Origin: Rhodoferax potami
GTDB lineage: Bacteria > Pseudomonadota > Gammaproteobacteria > Burkholderiales > Burkholderiaceae_C
Reading direction: 5' to 3'
DNA length: 64,000 nt
Assembly (NCBI RefSeq): GCF_032193765.1
Contig: NZ_JAVBIJ010000001.1
Span: forward strand, 2,480,001-2,544,000
Positions 1 through 9,080 of this stretch are shown here, one piece after another. The position numbers were made by a program, and so were the translations under genes. Below the pieces are notes generated by a model. That model searched no databases. It was not told the origin of the DNA and worked only from the letters and a program-made list of their open reading frames with translations. Position 1 is the first letter of the stretch. Each line of letters opens with the position of its first letter.

Positions 1-260
1 CCTGTTTTTCTTTTGCGACCCCCTTGGCGCTGACAAGCAACATGACATGGCGTATTGACTTCACCGCCGCGGCACCTTTGGTGTTTGACACACCACACAT
101 CAAAGTCCAATTCCTGGGCAGCTTGGGCGACAAGAAGAAAATGGGCGAGCTGCTCTCCAAAGACTTGGTAGTAAGCGCTGTTCCTGAGCCAGAAACTTAT
201 GCCCTGCTCTTGGCGGGCTTGGGACTGGTCGGTGCCGCAATGCGCAAGCGCAAAGCCTGA
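1..260 (+). CDS. PEP-CTERM sorting-domain protein, 3' end only
   Basis: The reading frame is open from the left edge of the window to the TGA at 258-260, so only the last 86 or so residues are visible and the true start lies outside. The C-terminus carries the three-part PEP-CTERM signal: the motif VPEPETYA, a hydrophobic helix (LLLAGLGLVGAA) and a basic tail (RKRKA). In known systems this signal sends exported proteins to a membrane exosortase that cleaves near the PEP motif, usually in exopolysaccharide-producing Gram-negatives. The visible upstream part has no recognisable domain, so the role of the protein itself is unknown. A strong terminator follows directly. Confidence 0.85.
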   Translation, partial: CFSFATPLALTSNMTWRIDFTAAAPLVFDTPHIKVQFLGSLGDKKKMGELLSKDLVVSAVPEPETYALLLAGLGLVGAAMRKRKA

Positions 261-282
261 GAACGGTTGAAACGCTAAAAAC

Positions 283-305
283 AAGGGCCCTGAGGGGCCC
301 TTTTT
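283..305 (+). terminator. Rho-independent terminator after the PEP-CTERM gene
   Basis: An eight-pair stem (AAGGGCCC, loop TGAG, GGGCCCTT) is followed by a T run at 301-305, starting 23 bases after the stop codon at 260. It separates the PEP-CTERM gene from the DUF1993 gene that starts at 337. Confidence 0.85.
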
Positions 306-336
306 CATTCCCGGAGTCGGGAGTAGGATTCCGCGC

Positions 337-873
337 ATGTCACCCCATTTTTTATTTGATGCCAGCGTGCCGGTGTTCGCCCGCTACCTCGGTCAGCTGC
401 AAGGCTTGTTGAGCAAGGCCGCAGTGCACTGCGCACAGCAAGGTACCCCGGAGGCGGCGCTGCTGCAGGCCCTCCTGGCGCCCGACATGCTGCCACTGGG
501 CGTGCAGGTAGAGATTGCGGTGAACTTTGTGTTGCGGGCCTGCGCCCCGCTGGCCGGCCAGCCCGTGCCGCCCTTCGGCGAACACCGTGAAAGCTTGGCC
601 ACGTTACAAGCGCGGGTGGCCGCGGCACAAGCCTTTTTGCACACCCTGCAGCCCCACGACTTTGCCGCTGCCGCTGAACGCACTATTCACGACCCGGCCG
701 GCGAGACGACTGTGGCGCTGGATGGCAGCACCTTTTTGCAGCAGTACGCGCTACCCAACTTCTTTTTCCACCTCAGCATGGTCTACGCGCTGCTGCGCCA
801 GCACGGCCTGCCACTCAGCAAAGGCGACTTTGATGGCTGGCATGTGTACCGGGGCCAGATCAAAACGCTATAA
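337..873 (+). CDS. DUF1993 family protein
   Basis: A 178-residue cytoplasmic protein without signal peptide or membrane segment. Its length and its C-terminal half match the DUF1993 family, small helical proteins of about 170 residues with no established biochemical role; the family-like stretch is FFFHLSMVYALLRQHGLPL followed by KGDFDG near the end. It stands alone between a terminator and a convergent gene. Its stop codon lies inside a palindromic repeat (868-926). The ATG at 337 is the first in frame after the terminator. Confidence 0.8.
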   Translation: MSPHFLFDASVPVFARYLGQLQGLLSKAAVHCAQQGTPEAALLQALLAPDMLPLGVQVEIAVNFVLRACAPLAGQPVPPFGEHRESLATLQARVAAAQAFLHTLQPHDFAAAAERTIHDPAGETTVALDGSTFLQQYALPNFFFHLSMVYALLRQHGLPLSKGDFDGWHVYRGQIKTL

Positions 874-926
874 ATTACATAGCTGCTCGCGCAATATTTA
901 CGAGCGCTACAGCCATTTTCTATAGC
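868..926 (+). repeat. Dispersed palindromic repeat, copy A
   Basis: A segment of about 55 bases with the core AGCTGCTCGCGCA, then ATTTACGAGCGCTACAG. Related copies lie inside imuB at 10261-10314 (same orientation) and 9400-9453 (opposite). This copy sits between two convergent genes and contains the TAA of the DUF1993 gene and the TAG of res. The arms CTGCTCGCG and CGAGCGCTACAG can pair imperfectly, so it could act as a two-way terminator; that is inference. Confidence 0.7.
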
Positions 927-1510
927 AATCGTGCTTGCAAGGATGCATCCGCCAAAGGCCGAAGCTTTGCATAGTCCAAGAGTTCCGCCAGCCGAGCGCC
1001 CTTGGCCTGCCATTCATAGACTACGTTTTCCGCCAGCAGTACGTAATGCCACGGCGGGCCGCCGCGCTGCTCTGGGGTTAGTGCATTGATACGTTCGCAC
1101 CAAGCCAATGCCGCCTTGAGCTTGCGCTGCACATTGGGATGCATGGTTTGTTGCTGGGCCTTGGTTTCTGCCAAGAACACCGCACCCTCCGTACGCACCA
1201 GGAAGTCAGGCGAATAGAAAGCAGGCAAACCGTCTTCCTTCACGTAGCGTAGCCTTGCAAAGGTGTGCCGGTTTTCGCTGATCTTGCAGAAGGCTTGCAC
1301 ATGCGAGTCCGCCTGCGCCCAGTGGATGAAAGTCCGCTCTAACCCGCCGTTGCGCGCGGGCCATCCCAAGCGGTTGTAAATGCACTTGCTCACCTCCACC
1401 GAATGGCTCTCTCGCATCATCAACTTGGGCACCTCGCTCAAGGCGCGCAAATGCACTTCGGTCTGGCCACTCACATGCTTTTGCTCGGACTCCAACATGG
1501 CCACAGCAAA
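920..1510 (-). pseudogene. res: Type III restriction enzyme Res, 3' fragment with the nuclease domain
   Basis: The last 193 codons of the res gene whose 5' part lies at 4017-6391. Removing the IS66 element plus one copy of its 8-bp duplication restores one continuous frame (FAV then AMLESEQ) of about 985 residues, which proves these are two halves of one gene. This part carries the likely PD-(D/E)XK nuclease: SPDFLVRTEGAVFLAETKAQ has the spaced P-D and E-T-K residues. Without a start or the helicase domain it is probably not made as a working protein. The frame can be read a further 27 codons upstream into the IS66 end, but that is a junction product. Confidence 0.85.
1503..1510. repeat. 8-bp target-site duplication, left of IS66
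   Basis: ACAGCAAA here is repeated exactly at 4017-4024 on the other side of the IS66 element. Eight base pairs is the normal duplication length for IS66. Confidence 0.95.
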
Positions 1511-1590
1511 GTAAGCGGCCAGCGAAGTCACCTTGTTGACCGACCCTCGACCTTGCAACATTGCGTCCACAACAATTGATCGTGGACACA

Positions 1591-1977
1591 ATGCTCAAAG
1601 ACTCAGACACCCCGAGGTACGCCGTGCGCCGTACCAAGCGAACCTATTCAGCAGATACCAAAGCCGCGTTGCTTGCCGCGTGCAGGGCGCCGGGCGCGTC
1701 CATCGCAGCGGTCGCCAGCGCGCATAGCATGAACGCCAATGTGTTGCACCGCTGGCTGAAGGAGCAAGCACAGCCGGACGCTCACGCCGAAGCCCTTCCG
1801 TCAGAGCCGATAGACATGCCAGCATTTATCCCGGTGCCCCTGCTCACGCAAACGGCAGAGCCCGTGGAGCGCACGATTCGTGTGGAGGTCCGCAAAGGTA
1901 GTTTGAGCATGACCGTCACTTGGCCCATGTCTGCTGCCCATGAATTTGCCGGCTGGTCGGGCGCCCTTCTCAAGTGA
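1591..1977 (+). CDS. tnpA: IS66 accessory protein TnpA
   Basis: A 128-residue protein with an N-terminal helix-turn-helix of the transposase_8/IS66 Orf1 type: KRTYSADTKAALLAAC, then IAAVASAHSMNANVLHRWL. It is needed with TnpB for transposition of IS66 elements and probably binds the element ends. I chose the ATG at 1591 because the sequence upstream is the IS terminus. Its stop overlaps the GTG start of tnpB. Confidence 0.85.
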   Translation: MLKDSDTPRYAVRRTKRTYSADTKAALLAACRAPGASIAAVASAHSMNANVLHRWLKEQAQPDAHAEALPSEPIDMPAFIPVPLLTQTAEPVERTIRVEVRKGSLSMTVTWPMSAAHEFAGWSGALLK

Positions 1978-2309
1978 TCCGCATCGACTTCGCCTGGTTG
2001 GCAGTCCAACCACTGGACATGCGTGCGGGTACGGATACGGCGCTGGGGCGAGTCGTGCAGGTGTTTGGCGCTGCCCACCCGCACCATGCCTACCTATTTG
2101 CGAACAGCCGTGCCAACCGCATGAAGGTTCTGGTACATGACGGCATTGGCATCTGGCTGGCCGCGCGTCGGCTCCATCAAGGCAAATTTGTCTGGCCCAC
2201 ACCGGGCGTCGGTCGGCACCAGCAACTCAGCAATGAACAGCTCCAAGCGCTGGTATTGGGACTTCCCTGGCAGCGCATTGGAAGCGCAGGAATCATCACC
2301 GTCGTCTGA
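1974..2309 (+). CDS. tnpB: IS66 accessory protein TnpB
   Basis: A 111-residue protein starting at a GTG that overlaps the tnpA stop, which suggests translational coupling. The pattern LAVQPLDMRAG at the N-terminus and MKVLVHDGIGIWLAARRLHQGKF in the middle (written in part) is typical of IS66 Orf2. The C-terminal part is less family-like than the rest. Exact function is unknown, but the family is required for IS66 transposition. Confidence 0.8.
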   Translation: MIRIDFAWLAVQPLDMRAGTDTALGRVVQVFGAAHPHHAYLFANSRANRMKVLVHDGIGIWLAARRLHQGKFVWPTPGVGRHQQLSNEQLQALVLGLPWQRIGSAGIITVV

Positions 2310-2419
2310 GGGGTGGGCGTGTACGCCAATGGTTTGCCAATCGAGTAGCGCGCGTACTTGGCGTCCATTAGTGCATGCACCGATGGCGAAATTCTGCGCC
2401 ATTTGGCACACTTCGATCC

Positions 2420-3979
2420 ATGGTTTTTACGCCCGATTCACTGCAACAAATGAGCGCGTACGATGTGTGCAATCTGGTCAGTGGACTGATGGAAAAGGTC
2501 AGCACGCAGAGCAAAGAGCTGCTGTACCGTCAGAGCAAGATCGACCAGCTCACGCACGAGATGGCGACCTTGAAGCGACTGCAGTTTGGTCGTAGCCGCG
2601 AACAACTCGATGCCACGCAGACCAGTCTGCTCGATGAAGCCTGCGATGAAGACCTGGCGGCAATTGAGCAAGAACTCAAAAACCTCACGCCGACGCCCAA
2701 GCCCGATAAAGACCACCGTAGCAAGCCCAAACGTGCAGCGCTGCCGGATCACCTGCCCCGTGTAGAAATCCACCACGAACCAGACTCCACCACCTGCACT
2801 TGTGGCTGCCAGCTCAAGCGCATTGGCCAGGACGTCGCGCAAAAGCTGGACTACACGCCCGGCGTATTCACTGTTGAGCTGCATGTTCGCGGCAAATGGG
2901 CGTGTGGCCAGTGTGAAACACTGATTCAGGCGCCGGTACCGGCCCAAGTCATTGACAAAGGCATTCCAACCGCTGGCCTGTTGGCACAGGTGCTGGTGGC
3001 CAAATATGCGGATCACTTGCCGCTGTACCGGCAAGAGAAAATCTTTGGCCGCGCCGGCTTGGAGATTGCATGTTCCACGCTGGGAGCCTGGGTGGGCATG
3101 TGCGGCGTGCAATTGCAGCCGCTGGTGGATGCGTTGAAAGAGACGGTACTGAGTCACGCTGTGGTGCATGCCGATGAGACTCCGATCCCGATGCTCAAGC
3201 CCGGCAATAAGAAGACCCACAAGGCCTACTTGTGGGCATACGCTCCTGGTGCCTTTGAGCAGATACACGCCGTCGTCTACGACTTCTGCGAGACCCGCGC
3301 CGGCCAGAATGCCAGAACGTTTCTGGGGAAGTCTGATGACGATGACCGTGGCTGGCGTGGCTCTCTGGTTTGCGACGATTACGGGGGTTATAAATCGCTG
3401 TTCACCAAAGGCGTCAAAGAAGCCGGATGCATGGCGCATGCACGCCGAAAGCTGTTTGAACTGCACGCCAATCACAGCAGTCTGATTGCCGCAGAGGGAC
3501 TGAAATTCTTCGACCTACTGTATGACGTCGAACGTGACATCAAGTCATTACCAGCGGCCATTCGTCTGCAAATCCGGCAGGAAAAATCCAGGCCCATTGC
3601 CGACCTACTGCACCAGTGGCTACTGTTGCAGGCCAGCAAGGTGCCCAGTGGATCGGCCACCGCAAAAGCGATTAACTACAGCATCAAACGTTGGGAGGCG
3701 TTGACGCTGTATCTGGACGATGGGCAAGTACCCATAGATAACAATTGGTGCGAAAACCAAATTCGCCCGGCAGCTGTCGGCAGGGGCAACTGGTTATTCG
3801 CGGGTTCCCTGCGTGCTGGTCAACGTGCGGCGGCGGTGATGAGTTTGATTCAGAGTGCCAAGCTCAATGGGCACGATCCGTACGCCTATCTGAAAGACGT
3901 ACTCACACGCTTGCCCACGCAGCGGGCCAGTCAGATCGGGGAATTGCTGCCTCACAACTGGGCACCGCAGACCACGTAA
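2420..3979 (+). CDS. tnpC: IS66 transposase TnpC
   Basis: A DDE transposase of 519 residues from the ATG at 2420. An N-terminal leucine-zipper-like coiled coil is followed by a cysteine cluster (TTCTCGCQLKRIG) and the catalytic core. The three acidic residues are visible in VVHADETPIP, LVCDDYGGYK and NNWCENQIRP. The 110 bases between tnpB and tnpC hold no recognisable gene. The frame is intact, so the element may still move. Confidence 0.92.
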   Translation: MVFTPDSLQQMSAYDVCNLVSGLMEKVSTQSKELLYRQSKIDQLTHEMATLKRLQFGRSREQLDATQTSLLDEACDEDLAAIEQELKNLTPTPKPDKDHRSKPKRAALPDHLPRVEIHHEPDSTTCTCGCQLKRIGQDVAQKLDYTPGVFTVELHVRGKWACGQCETLIQAPVPAQVIDKGIPTAGLLAQVLVAKYADHLPLYRQEKIFGRAGLEIACSTLGAWVGMCGVQLQPLVDALKETVLSHAVVHADETPIPMLKPGNKKTHKAYLWAYAPGAFEQIHAVVYDFCETRAGQNARTFLGKSDDDDRGWRGSLVCDDYGGYKSLFTKGVKEAGCMAHARRKLFELHANHSSLIAAEGLKFFDLLYDVERDIKSLPAAIRLQIRQEKSRPIADLLHQWLLLQASKVPSGSATAKAINYSIKRWEALTLYLDDGQVPIDNNWCENQIRPAAVGRGNWLFAGSLRAGQRAAAVMSLIQSAKLNGHDPYAYLKDVLTRLPTQRASQIGELLPHNWAPQTT

Positions 3980-4016
3980 ACATTGCGCCGTCAATGTGTG
4001 TTGACCGGTTGCTTAC

Positions 4017-4024
4017 ACAGCAAA
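4017..4024. repeat. 8-bp target-site duplication, right of IS66
   Basis: Second copy of ACAGCAAA, identical to 1503-1510. It lies within the res reading frame. Confidence 0.95.
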
Positions 4025-6391
4025 CACTTTGGTGATGTGATCCACAACTGGCTGAAGTAACAAGACCCGCCAGTTCTCCCCGTCCAGCGGGTTGAAGGTG
4101 GCACCGAACAGATGGCTCCAGATGTAGTCGTCCAGCCAGCCGGTTAGCTCTGCCGTGTTCACTTGCAAATAGGGCTTAGCAAGGTGGGTGGCGATCTTGT
4201 TGCCCTTGGGCATGGGTTCGCTCAGTGCCTGACTGATACGCCGAGTCAGGCGCGACAGGTATTCGTTGTAGCCCCCGACATTCATCACCGCACCATCCAC
4301 CCGGTAGTCGCCAAACAGCGTGGCGCTTTGCAAGTCTTGCGAAATGAAGGTGTCGCCCTTGCCCAGCATGCCGGTCAGCTGCTCAACACTCATGGTGGTG
4401 AAAGTCGGCAGTGTCGAGACATCCAATCCATCATGGGCATGCAGTTCATCTGCCTCTTGCAAGATGAACGGGATGCCAAAGTCAAACGCCTCAAAACCCT
4501 CGCGCAGCTCCGACGCAATCACATCGCCGGTGCTGGATGTGTCGTCCGTATCGTCGCCCGTAGTGCCCGCCAGACCTTCGTTCAAGAGGTCGTCATAGAA
4601 GGACTGAAACGCTGGGTGCTCCACGATAGACAGCACATCCATCAAATTACCCGGCTCCTGCCCCGCATTGATGCGCTCACGATTCTCACGCTTGAGGTCG
4701 GTGTATTCGTCGTCGCGCCACATCAGGCGCAAACCGCGACCGATAGTTTGCTCCAGCAGAATCTGCGCCTGACTGGAGCGCAAAGGCACGATGACGCAGA
4801 TGTTGTTCACATCGAAGCCCTCGCGCAGCATCAGTACGCTGACGATCACGCGCGGTGTGGAATGACTGTCAACACTGAACAAGCGCTCCCGCACAGGGGC
4901 CCAGTCCTTCTCGCCCAGCTCTGCCTTTTTGCCGGAGTCGATGGTCATCACCTCATCGTCGTTCAGACCTTCTTGATCTTGCAAAAAAGCCGCCACCAAG
5001 GGCGACACCGTAGTGTCTTCGCACACCACCAGCATCTTTGGATGGCGGAGGGGATCGATCTTGGCAAAGTCAGCCTCCAGCTTGCGCAGCTTTTTGAGGC
5101 CTGCACGCAACATCACGCGCTGACCTTCGCTCAAGGCCGGGTTGCCGGACTCGTCCCGCTCAGCCTTGAACTCCAGGGGCAGCGCGCCAATCTCCTTGCG
5201 CCGGTCCAACACCAGCGACTTCACCAGCCCCGCGCGCATGGCGCTCTTCAAATCGAAGTCCACCACGATGTGTGGGAAGTACAGCTTACGTTTGTTCTTA
5301 CCGCTGCCCACGTCGTTGTAGGGCGTGGCTGAAAAGTCCACCTGAACAAAGCGCCGCCCTTTGGTGGCAGCAATGCGACTCAGGCTTTTTTGCCATTCAA
5401 CCTCAGTGGTTTCGCCTTCTTTCTTGAACTCGTGGATGTGGTGCGCCTCGTCATTGAACACCATCAACTCGGGCAGACCTGCCAGAAAATCCAGCACATT
5501 GCCGCGTGCGTAGCGTCGGTCAAGCACGTCCAAGCTGTTGCCTGTGGCGCGACCCGGCGTGAGTGGTAACACGGCCCCCACCACCAAGTGCGGGTCCAGC
5601 GGTGCGCCCAAGGCCTCTACGTCTTCAACTTCGTCATCCAGCACATCACCCTCGACCAACAGATGCCAGTTGGTGATGGCAATCATGCCGTTGCCGGTGG
5701 CTTTAAGACCAATCTCGGCCTTGCTACACACATTGCCGCGCACAAAGGCAAACACGGCATCACGGTAGGCCTCGGGCACAAAGAGGTCGGCAAACTTGAA
5801 AACGTCTGAGGTGCTGAAATCTCGCCCCGTACCACCCGCCACCAGCTTGCCGCAAAACGCGTCTAGCAGCCGCTCGTACACAATCAGCCCCGGCGCTACC
5901 ACCATGAACTGCCGGGTAAAACGCGCATCGTTGATACCCTCAGCCAAGGTCGCTGTCTTGTTCAGCAACTGCCACACCATCAGCGCCTGCATCACCCAGG
6001 TCTTGCCGGTGCCTGTGGCCATCTTGAAGCAGTATTTAGGGTGCGCGTGTTTACTAGAGGCAACCTCGCTCATGCGGTTGCCAGTCAACAGCGCATCGGG
6101 CGCACAAGCTTGGTACAAGTCCAACAGCGTCCAGTGCTCGCGCTCTTGACCTAGCACCTCGTGCGCTACGATGGCATTCAAAATGGCCTGTTTCTGCCCG
6201 GCATGGAAGTTCAGCCCCTGCCGGGCCAACACCATGTCTTCGCCAAACCACCACAGCAACAGCTCCGCGGTAGTGGGTGTCACCAAATCCAGAATATCCG
6301 CTGCGCCGGACTCTAGCCCCAGGCACAGTTGCTGAGTCTTGGCGGTCAGGCCTGCGGCAAGTGCCAGTTGGTCATCAGTTTTGGCGCTCAT
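4017..6391 (-). pseudogene. res: Type III restriction enzyme Res, 5' fragment with the helicase domain
   Basis: The first 792 residues of a type III restriction subunit, cut by IS66. It has the superfamily 2 helicase set in order: Walker A in MATGTGKTWVMQ, the DEAH box in VFNDEAHHIHEF, motif III in DFSATPYNDVG and motif VI in QTIGRGLRLMW. The ATG overlaps the mod stop (ATGA at 6388-6391), so mod and res were coupled. The nuclease is left behind at 920-1510. The remaining protein could be made but should lack DNA cleavage; whether it still forms a complex with Mod cannot be seen. Confidence 0.88.
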
Positions 6392-8556
6392 GCGGCACCT
6401 ACCGTGGTCACCACCTCGGCTTCAAAGCCGAACACATCCACCACCCGAACGCACACCTTACGCGTGCCTACCTTGGCTTTGGTGCTCACGGTTGCGGTAG
6501 TCACCACGCGCAACGAGTCGGCATCGTTTGCCGTATTGCCCCGGTAGTCTTGCCACACGGAGCGGAACACCTTGCCGTCGTAGTCCGGGTCCACCGCCCA
6601 GTACTCGATCAGGGCAAGCGGCTCGGCATTGGCAATCTGCTGCAGCTTGAGGCGGTTGGTATCGTCCAGATTGATAGCTTCTGGCGAGAGCAGCACGTAG
6701 TTTTTAAGCTGCACGGTCAGGGTCTCGTTATCGCCGTCAAGCTTGCGCGTAATGGGGTGGATGGTGAGGTACTGCAGGCTGGAGAAGCGCACCTGCCCGC
6801 GCAGCTTGTCGATGCCCCCCTTCTTCTTGAGCCGGTCCATCAGATCGGGAGGAATCACCAGCACTTCCAGGCGCGAGTCGTTGAGCGCAGTAATAGTTTC
6901 ACCAATACTGGGCTCAAAGTTCCAGCCCAGCACCACCACGCGGTCCCAGCCGCCCAGCAGGTTGTCCCGCTGGGCGATGGCTTTTTTGAGAGTCGCCATG
7001 CCGGTGAGCTTGTTGGGCGAGTCCGCCAGCACCAATGTCTTGCTGCCGCGCTTGCCGCCCAGTTCCACACCCGCAATCTGGCCTAGGTTGCGCTGCGGGT
7101 TCACATCCGCAGGCAGGGGCAGCGCGCCGTAGAGTGAGAGCACGATATGCGACAGGTCGCCAATGCGGAAGTCACGGCCCAATGTGGCCTTGGCGGCTTC
7201 TACTTGGTAGTCGCCAATCGCTTGATACAAAAAGGGCTTGGCTTCTAGGTCGATCAGGCGCTTGCGCATGATCATGCAGGCGGGTTTGCCCAGATCGGTG
7301 GTGATCCAGCGGCGGCCTAGTTTTTCGGCGGCGGCGGCAGTGGTGCCGGAGCCACCGTTGAAGTCAGCGACGATGGAGTTAGGGCGTGTGTGGCCCAACA
7401 AGATGCGTTCTAAAAGTTTTTCTGGCTTTTGTGTTGCATACCCCACGCGTTCTTTTGCAGGAGCAATGGAAATGTCTGTCCATATGTCCTGGAGCAATAC
7501 CCCGTTCATGTCCTCCTCGAAATTCTTGAGGTAAGGCATTCCGCTGCTTGAGTGATAAATCTTTTCCTGTGCGTCCAGCTCGCACATCCGATCAAATGAA
7601 TATGCCCAGTAGCGCCCGCTCGAAGGGAAAACGCCATTCCAAGCGTAGTGGTAACCAGGGTTGTTTGCGGTCAGATCACTTGTTTTGAATCGGCGCCCGG
7701 CTGCATCTTGCTTGTTGTAAGCCTTGTCTACGTATTCGTCCGAATAGGCAGAAAACTGTGTATTCCAAATGTACTTTGAAGACTTCCTTACCCAAAACAG
7801 GACGTCATGAACAGTCCCGTAAGAGGTAGCCCTCTTTGAATCGTTGTGCGCACTTGATCTTTGCCAAACGATTTCATTTGCGAAGTTGTCCTTCCCAAAC
7901 ACGTCATCCAGCACCAGCTTTACGTAATGCCCCACGTGCCAATCCAGATGCACATAGATGGAGCCGGTATCCGCCAGCAACTCCCGCATCAATATCAAAC
8001 GCGGCGTGATCATTGCCAGGTACGAAGCCGTGCCGTCGCTCCACGTATCGGAATACGCGAACTGCTCAATCACCGTGGGCTTTTGCTCCAATTCCAAGCC
8101 CGGTAGCGTGACCTTGGTGCGGTAGTCGGCTTTACTGTCAAACGGCGGGTCGATGTAGATCAAATCCACCTTGCCTCGCAGGCTGGGCGTGGTGTCGTCC
8201 CCCGCCAACAGTGCAGCCATAGCGAGCAGGTTGTCGCCGTAAATCAGGCGGTTCGCCCAGGGTGCCTCTGCTTGCGCTGCACCCAGCAGTGGTTGCGCAC
8301 TCTCCAGCAAGCTGCCTTGCCCCGGCGCAAAGACTTCGCGCCGGTCGGCACGGGTCTGTGCGGTGATCCAGTCGGTCGCGGAGCTGTCTTTGGCAGGCAG
8401 CACCACCTCGCGGGTTTGCAGGCTGACGCGGTGGCGGCTTTCGATGCTCTCCAGGATTTTTTCGGCTTCTTTGCGGCCTTGAGCCACGATTTCGGGGAGT
8501 TGTTCAAGCAGGGATTTGGGCATGGCGTGCGACTGGGCAGCGCGTATGCGCCGCAT
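6388..8556 (-). CDS. mod: Type III modification methyltransferase Mod
   Basis: A site-specific adenine methyltransferase of about 722 residues. The catalytic motif DPPF in LIYIDPPFDS comes first, at about residue 136, and the SAM-binding motif DFNGGSGTT follows near residue 390. This is the beta-class order seen in type III Mod proteins and in related type I-like enzymes. The long stretch between them would hold target recognition. No start has a clear ribosome site: ATG at 8556, TTG at 8565 and ATG at 8523 are all possible. With res broken, this may now be an orphan methyltransferase. It is divergent from an XRE regulator. Confidence 0.85.
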   Translation of the reverse strand: MRRIRAAQSHAMPKSLLEQLPEIVAQGRKEAEKILESIESRHRVSLQTREVVLPAKDSSATDWITAQTRADRREVFAPGQGSLLESAQPLLGAAQAEAPWANRLIYGDNLLAMAALLAGDDTTPSLRGKVDLIYIDPPFDSKADYRTKVTLPGLELEQKPTVIEQFAYSDTWSDGTASYLAMITPRLILMRELLADTGSIYVHLDWHVGHYVKLVLDDVFGKDNFANEIVWQRSSAHNDSKRATSYGTVHDVLFWVRKSSKYIWNTQFSAYSDEYVDKAYNKQDAAGRRFKTSDLTANNPGYHYAWNGVFPSSGRYWAYSFDRMCELDAQEKIYHSSSGMPYLKNFEEDMNGVLLQDIWTDISIAPAKERVGYATQKPEKLLERILLGHTRPNSIVADFNGGSGTTAAAAEKLGRRWITTDLGKPACMIMRKRLIDLEAKPFLYQAIGDYQVEAAKATLGRDFRIGDLSHIVLSLYGALPLPADVNPQRNLGQIAGVELGGKRGSKTLVLADSPNKLTGMATLKKAIAQRDNLLGGWDRVVVLGWNFEPSIGETITALNDSRLEVLVIPPDLMDRLKKKGGIDKLRGQVRFSSLQYLTIHPITRKLDGDNETLTVQLKNYVLLSPEAINLDDTNRLKLQQIANAEPLALIEYWAVDPDYDGKVFRSVWQDYRGNTANDADSLRVVTTATVSTKAKVGTRKVCVRVVDVFGFEAEVVTTVGAA

Positions 8557-8567
8557 ATCAACCAATA

Positions 8568-8629
8568 GTTGAATGAAAAGTTAAACCAATCGTACAACAC
8601 AAAGTTCAATCGAAATTCAACTGAAATTT
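8568..8629. promoter_or_regulatory. Repeat cluster between mod and the XRE regulator, likely operator
   Basis: Two direct repeats 12 bases apart, TTCAATCGAAA (8605-8615) and TTCAACTGAAA (8617-8627), and an inverted relative TTGAATGAAAA at 8570-8580. The cluster fills the short AT-rich gap between divergent genes, where both promoters must lie. Repeats spaced by about one helical turn beside a helix-turn-helix gene suggest autoregulation and control of mod; no binding data are available. Confidence 0.5.
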
Positions 8630-8640
8630 AGGGTTCCGGC

Positions 8641-9072
8641 ATGGACCAAAAGCTGGAATTCGCAGAACGATTGCAAGCCGCCATGCGCGCTGCCGGGTTA
8701 GAGCCGCGTCCGGCGGTGTTGCTCAATGTCTTCAACACCAATTACTGGGGGCGCTCAGTGACGTTTCAGGCCGTTTCTCGCTGGCTACGCGGTGAAGCCA
8801 TACCGGGTCAAGACAAGCTGATTACGCTGGCAGAGGTCTTAAAGATCGAACCAGAAGTACTGCGCTTCGGCGAAGCGGTACGCCATTCAGTGCAGGCGCA
8901 GCGGCAGCGTTGGGACGAGGGGGTGGGTTATCTGGAGCGGGAAACGTTTGACACGTTCATGAAGCTGCCCGCTCCGCAGCGCAAGCTGGCGCGCGAAGTG
9001 ATCCAAGCGTTGGCCAAGGCTTACCCCGCCGATAGCGCCCACGACGACACTTCCACAGAGCCACGCGCCTAA
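8641..9072 (+). CDS. XRE-family helix-turn-helix regulator of the RM locus
   Basis: A 143-residue protein whose N-terminal 70 residues form a helix-turn-helix of the XRE/Cro type: LEFAERLQAAMRAAG, then VTFQAVSRWLRGEAIPGQD, then LITLAEVLKIEPEVLRFG. The rest is helical without a known domain. It is divergently placed beside mod with operator-like repeats in between, so a role in timing or limiting methyltransferase expression, as for RM control proteins, is a reasonable inference. It is larger than classical C proteins. Confidence 0.75.
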   Translation: MDQKLEFAERLQAAMRAAGLEPRPAVLLNVFNTNYWGRSVTFQAVSRWLRGEAIPGQDKLITLAEVLKIEPEVLRFGEAVRHSVQAQRQRWDEGVGYLERETFDTFMKLPAPQRKLAREVIQALAKAYPADSAHDDTSTEPRA

Positions 9073-9080
9073 GCCCACGC

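Larger units (their letters stand above)
1511..4016 (+). mobile_element. IS66-family element, complete (2506 bp)
   Basis: The ends are imperfect inverted repeats, GTAAGCGGCC on the left and (reverse complement) GTAAGCAACC on the right, and the element is flanked by the exact duplication ACAGCAAA. It carries the standard three genes tnpA, tnpB and tnpC in order. It is inserted in antisense orientation in res. A second, 5'-truncated copy of tnpC with the same right end is at 30561-32089, differing in very few residues, so the family has been active recently in this genome. Confidence 0.95.

Noticed and set aside
4163..5332. A 389-codon plus-strand frame opposite res.
   Set aside because: Res has its helicase motifs in the minus strand; the plus translation is His/Gln-rich with no family pattern.
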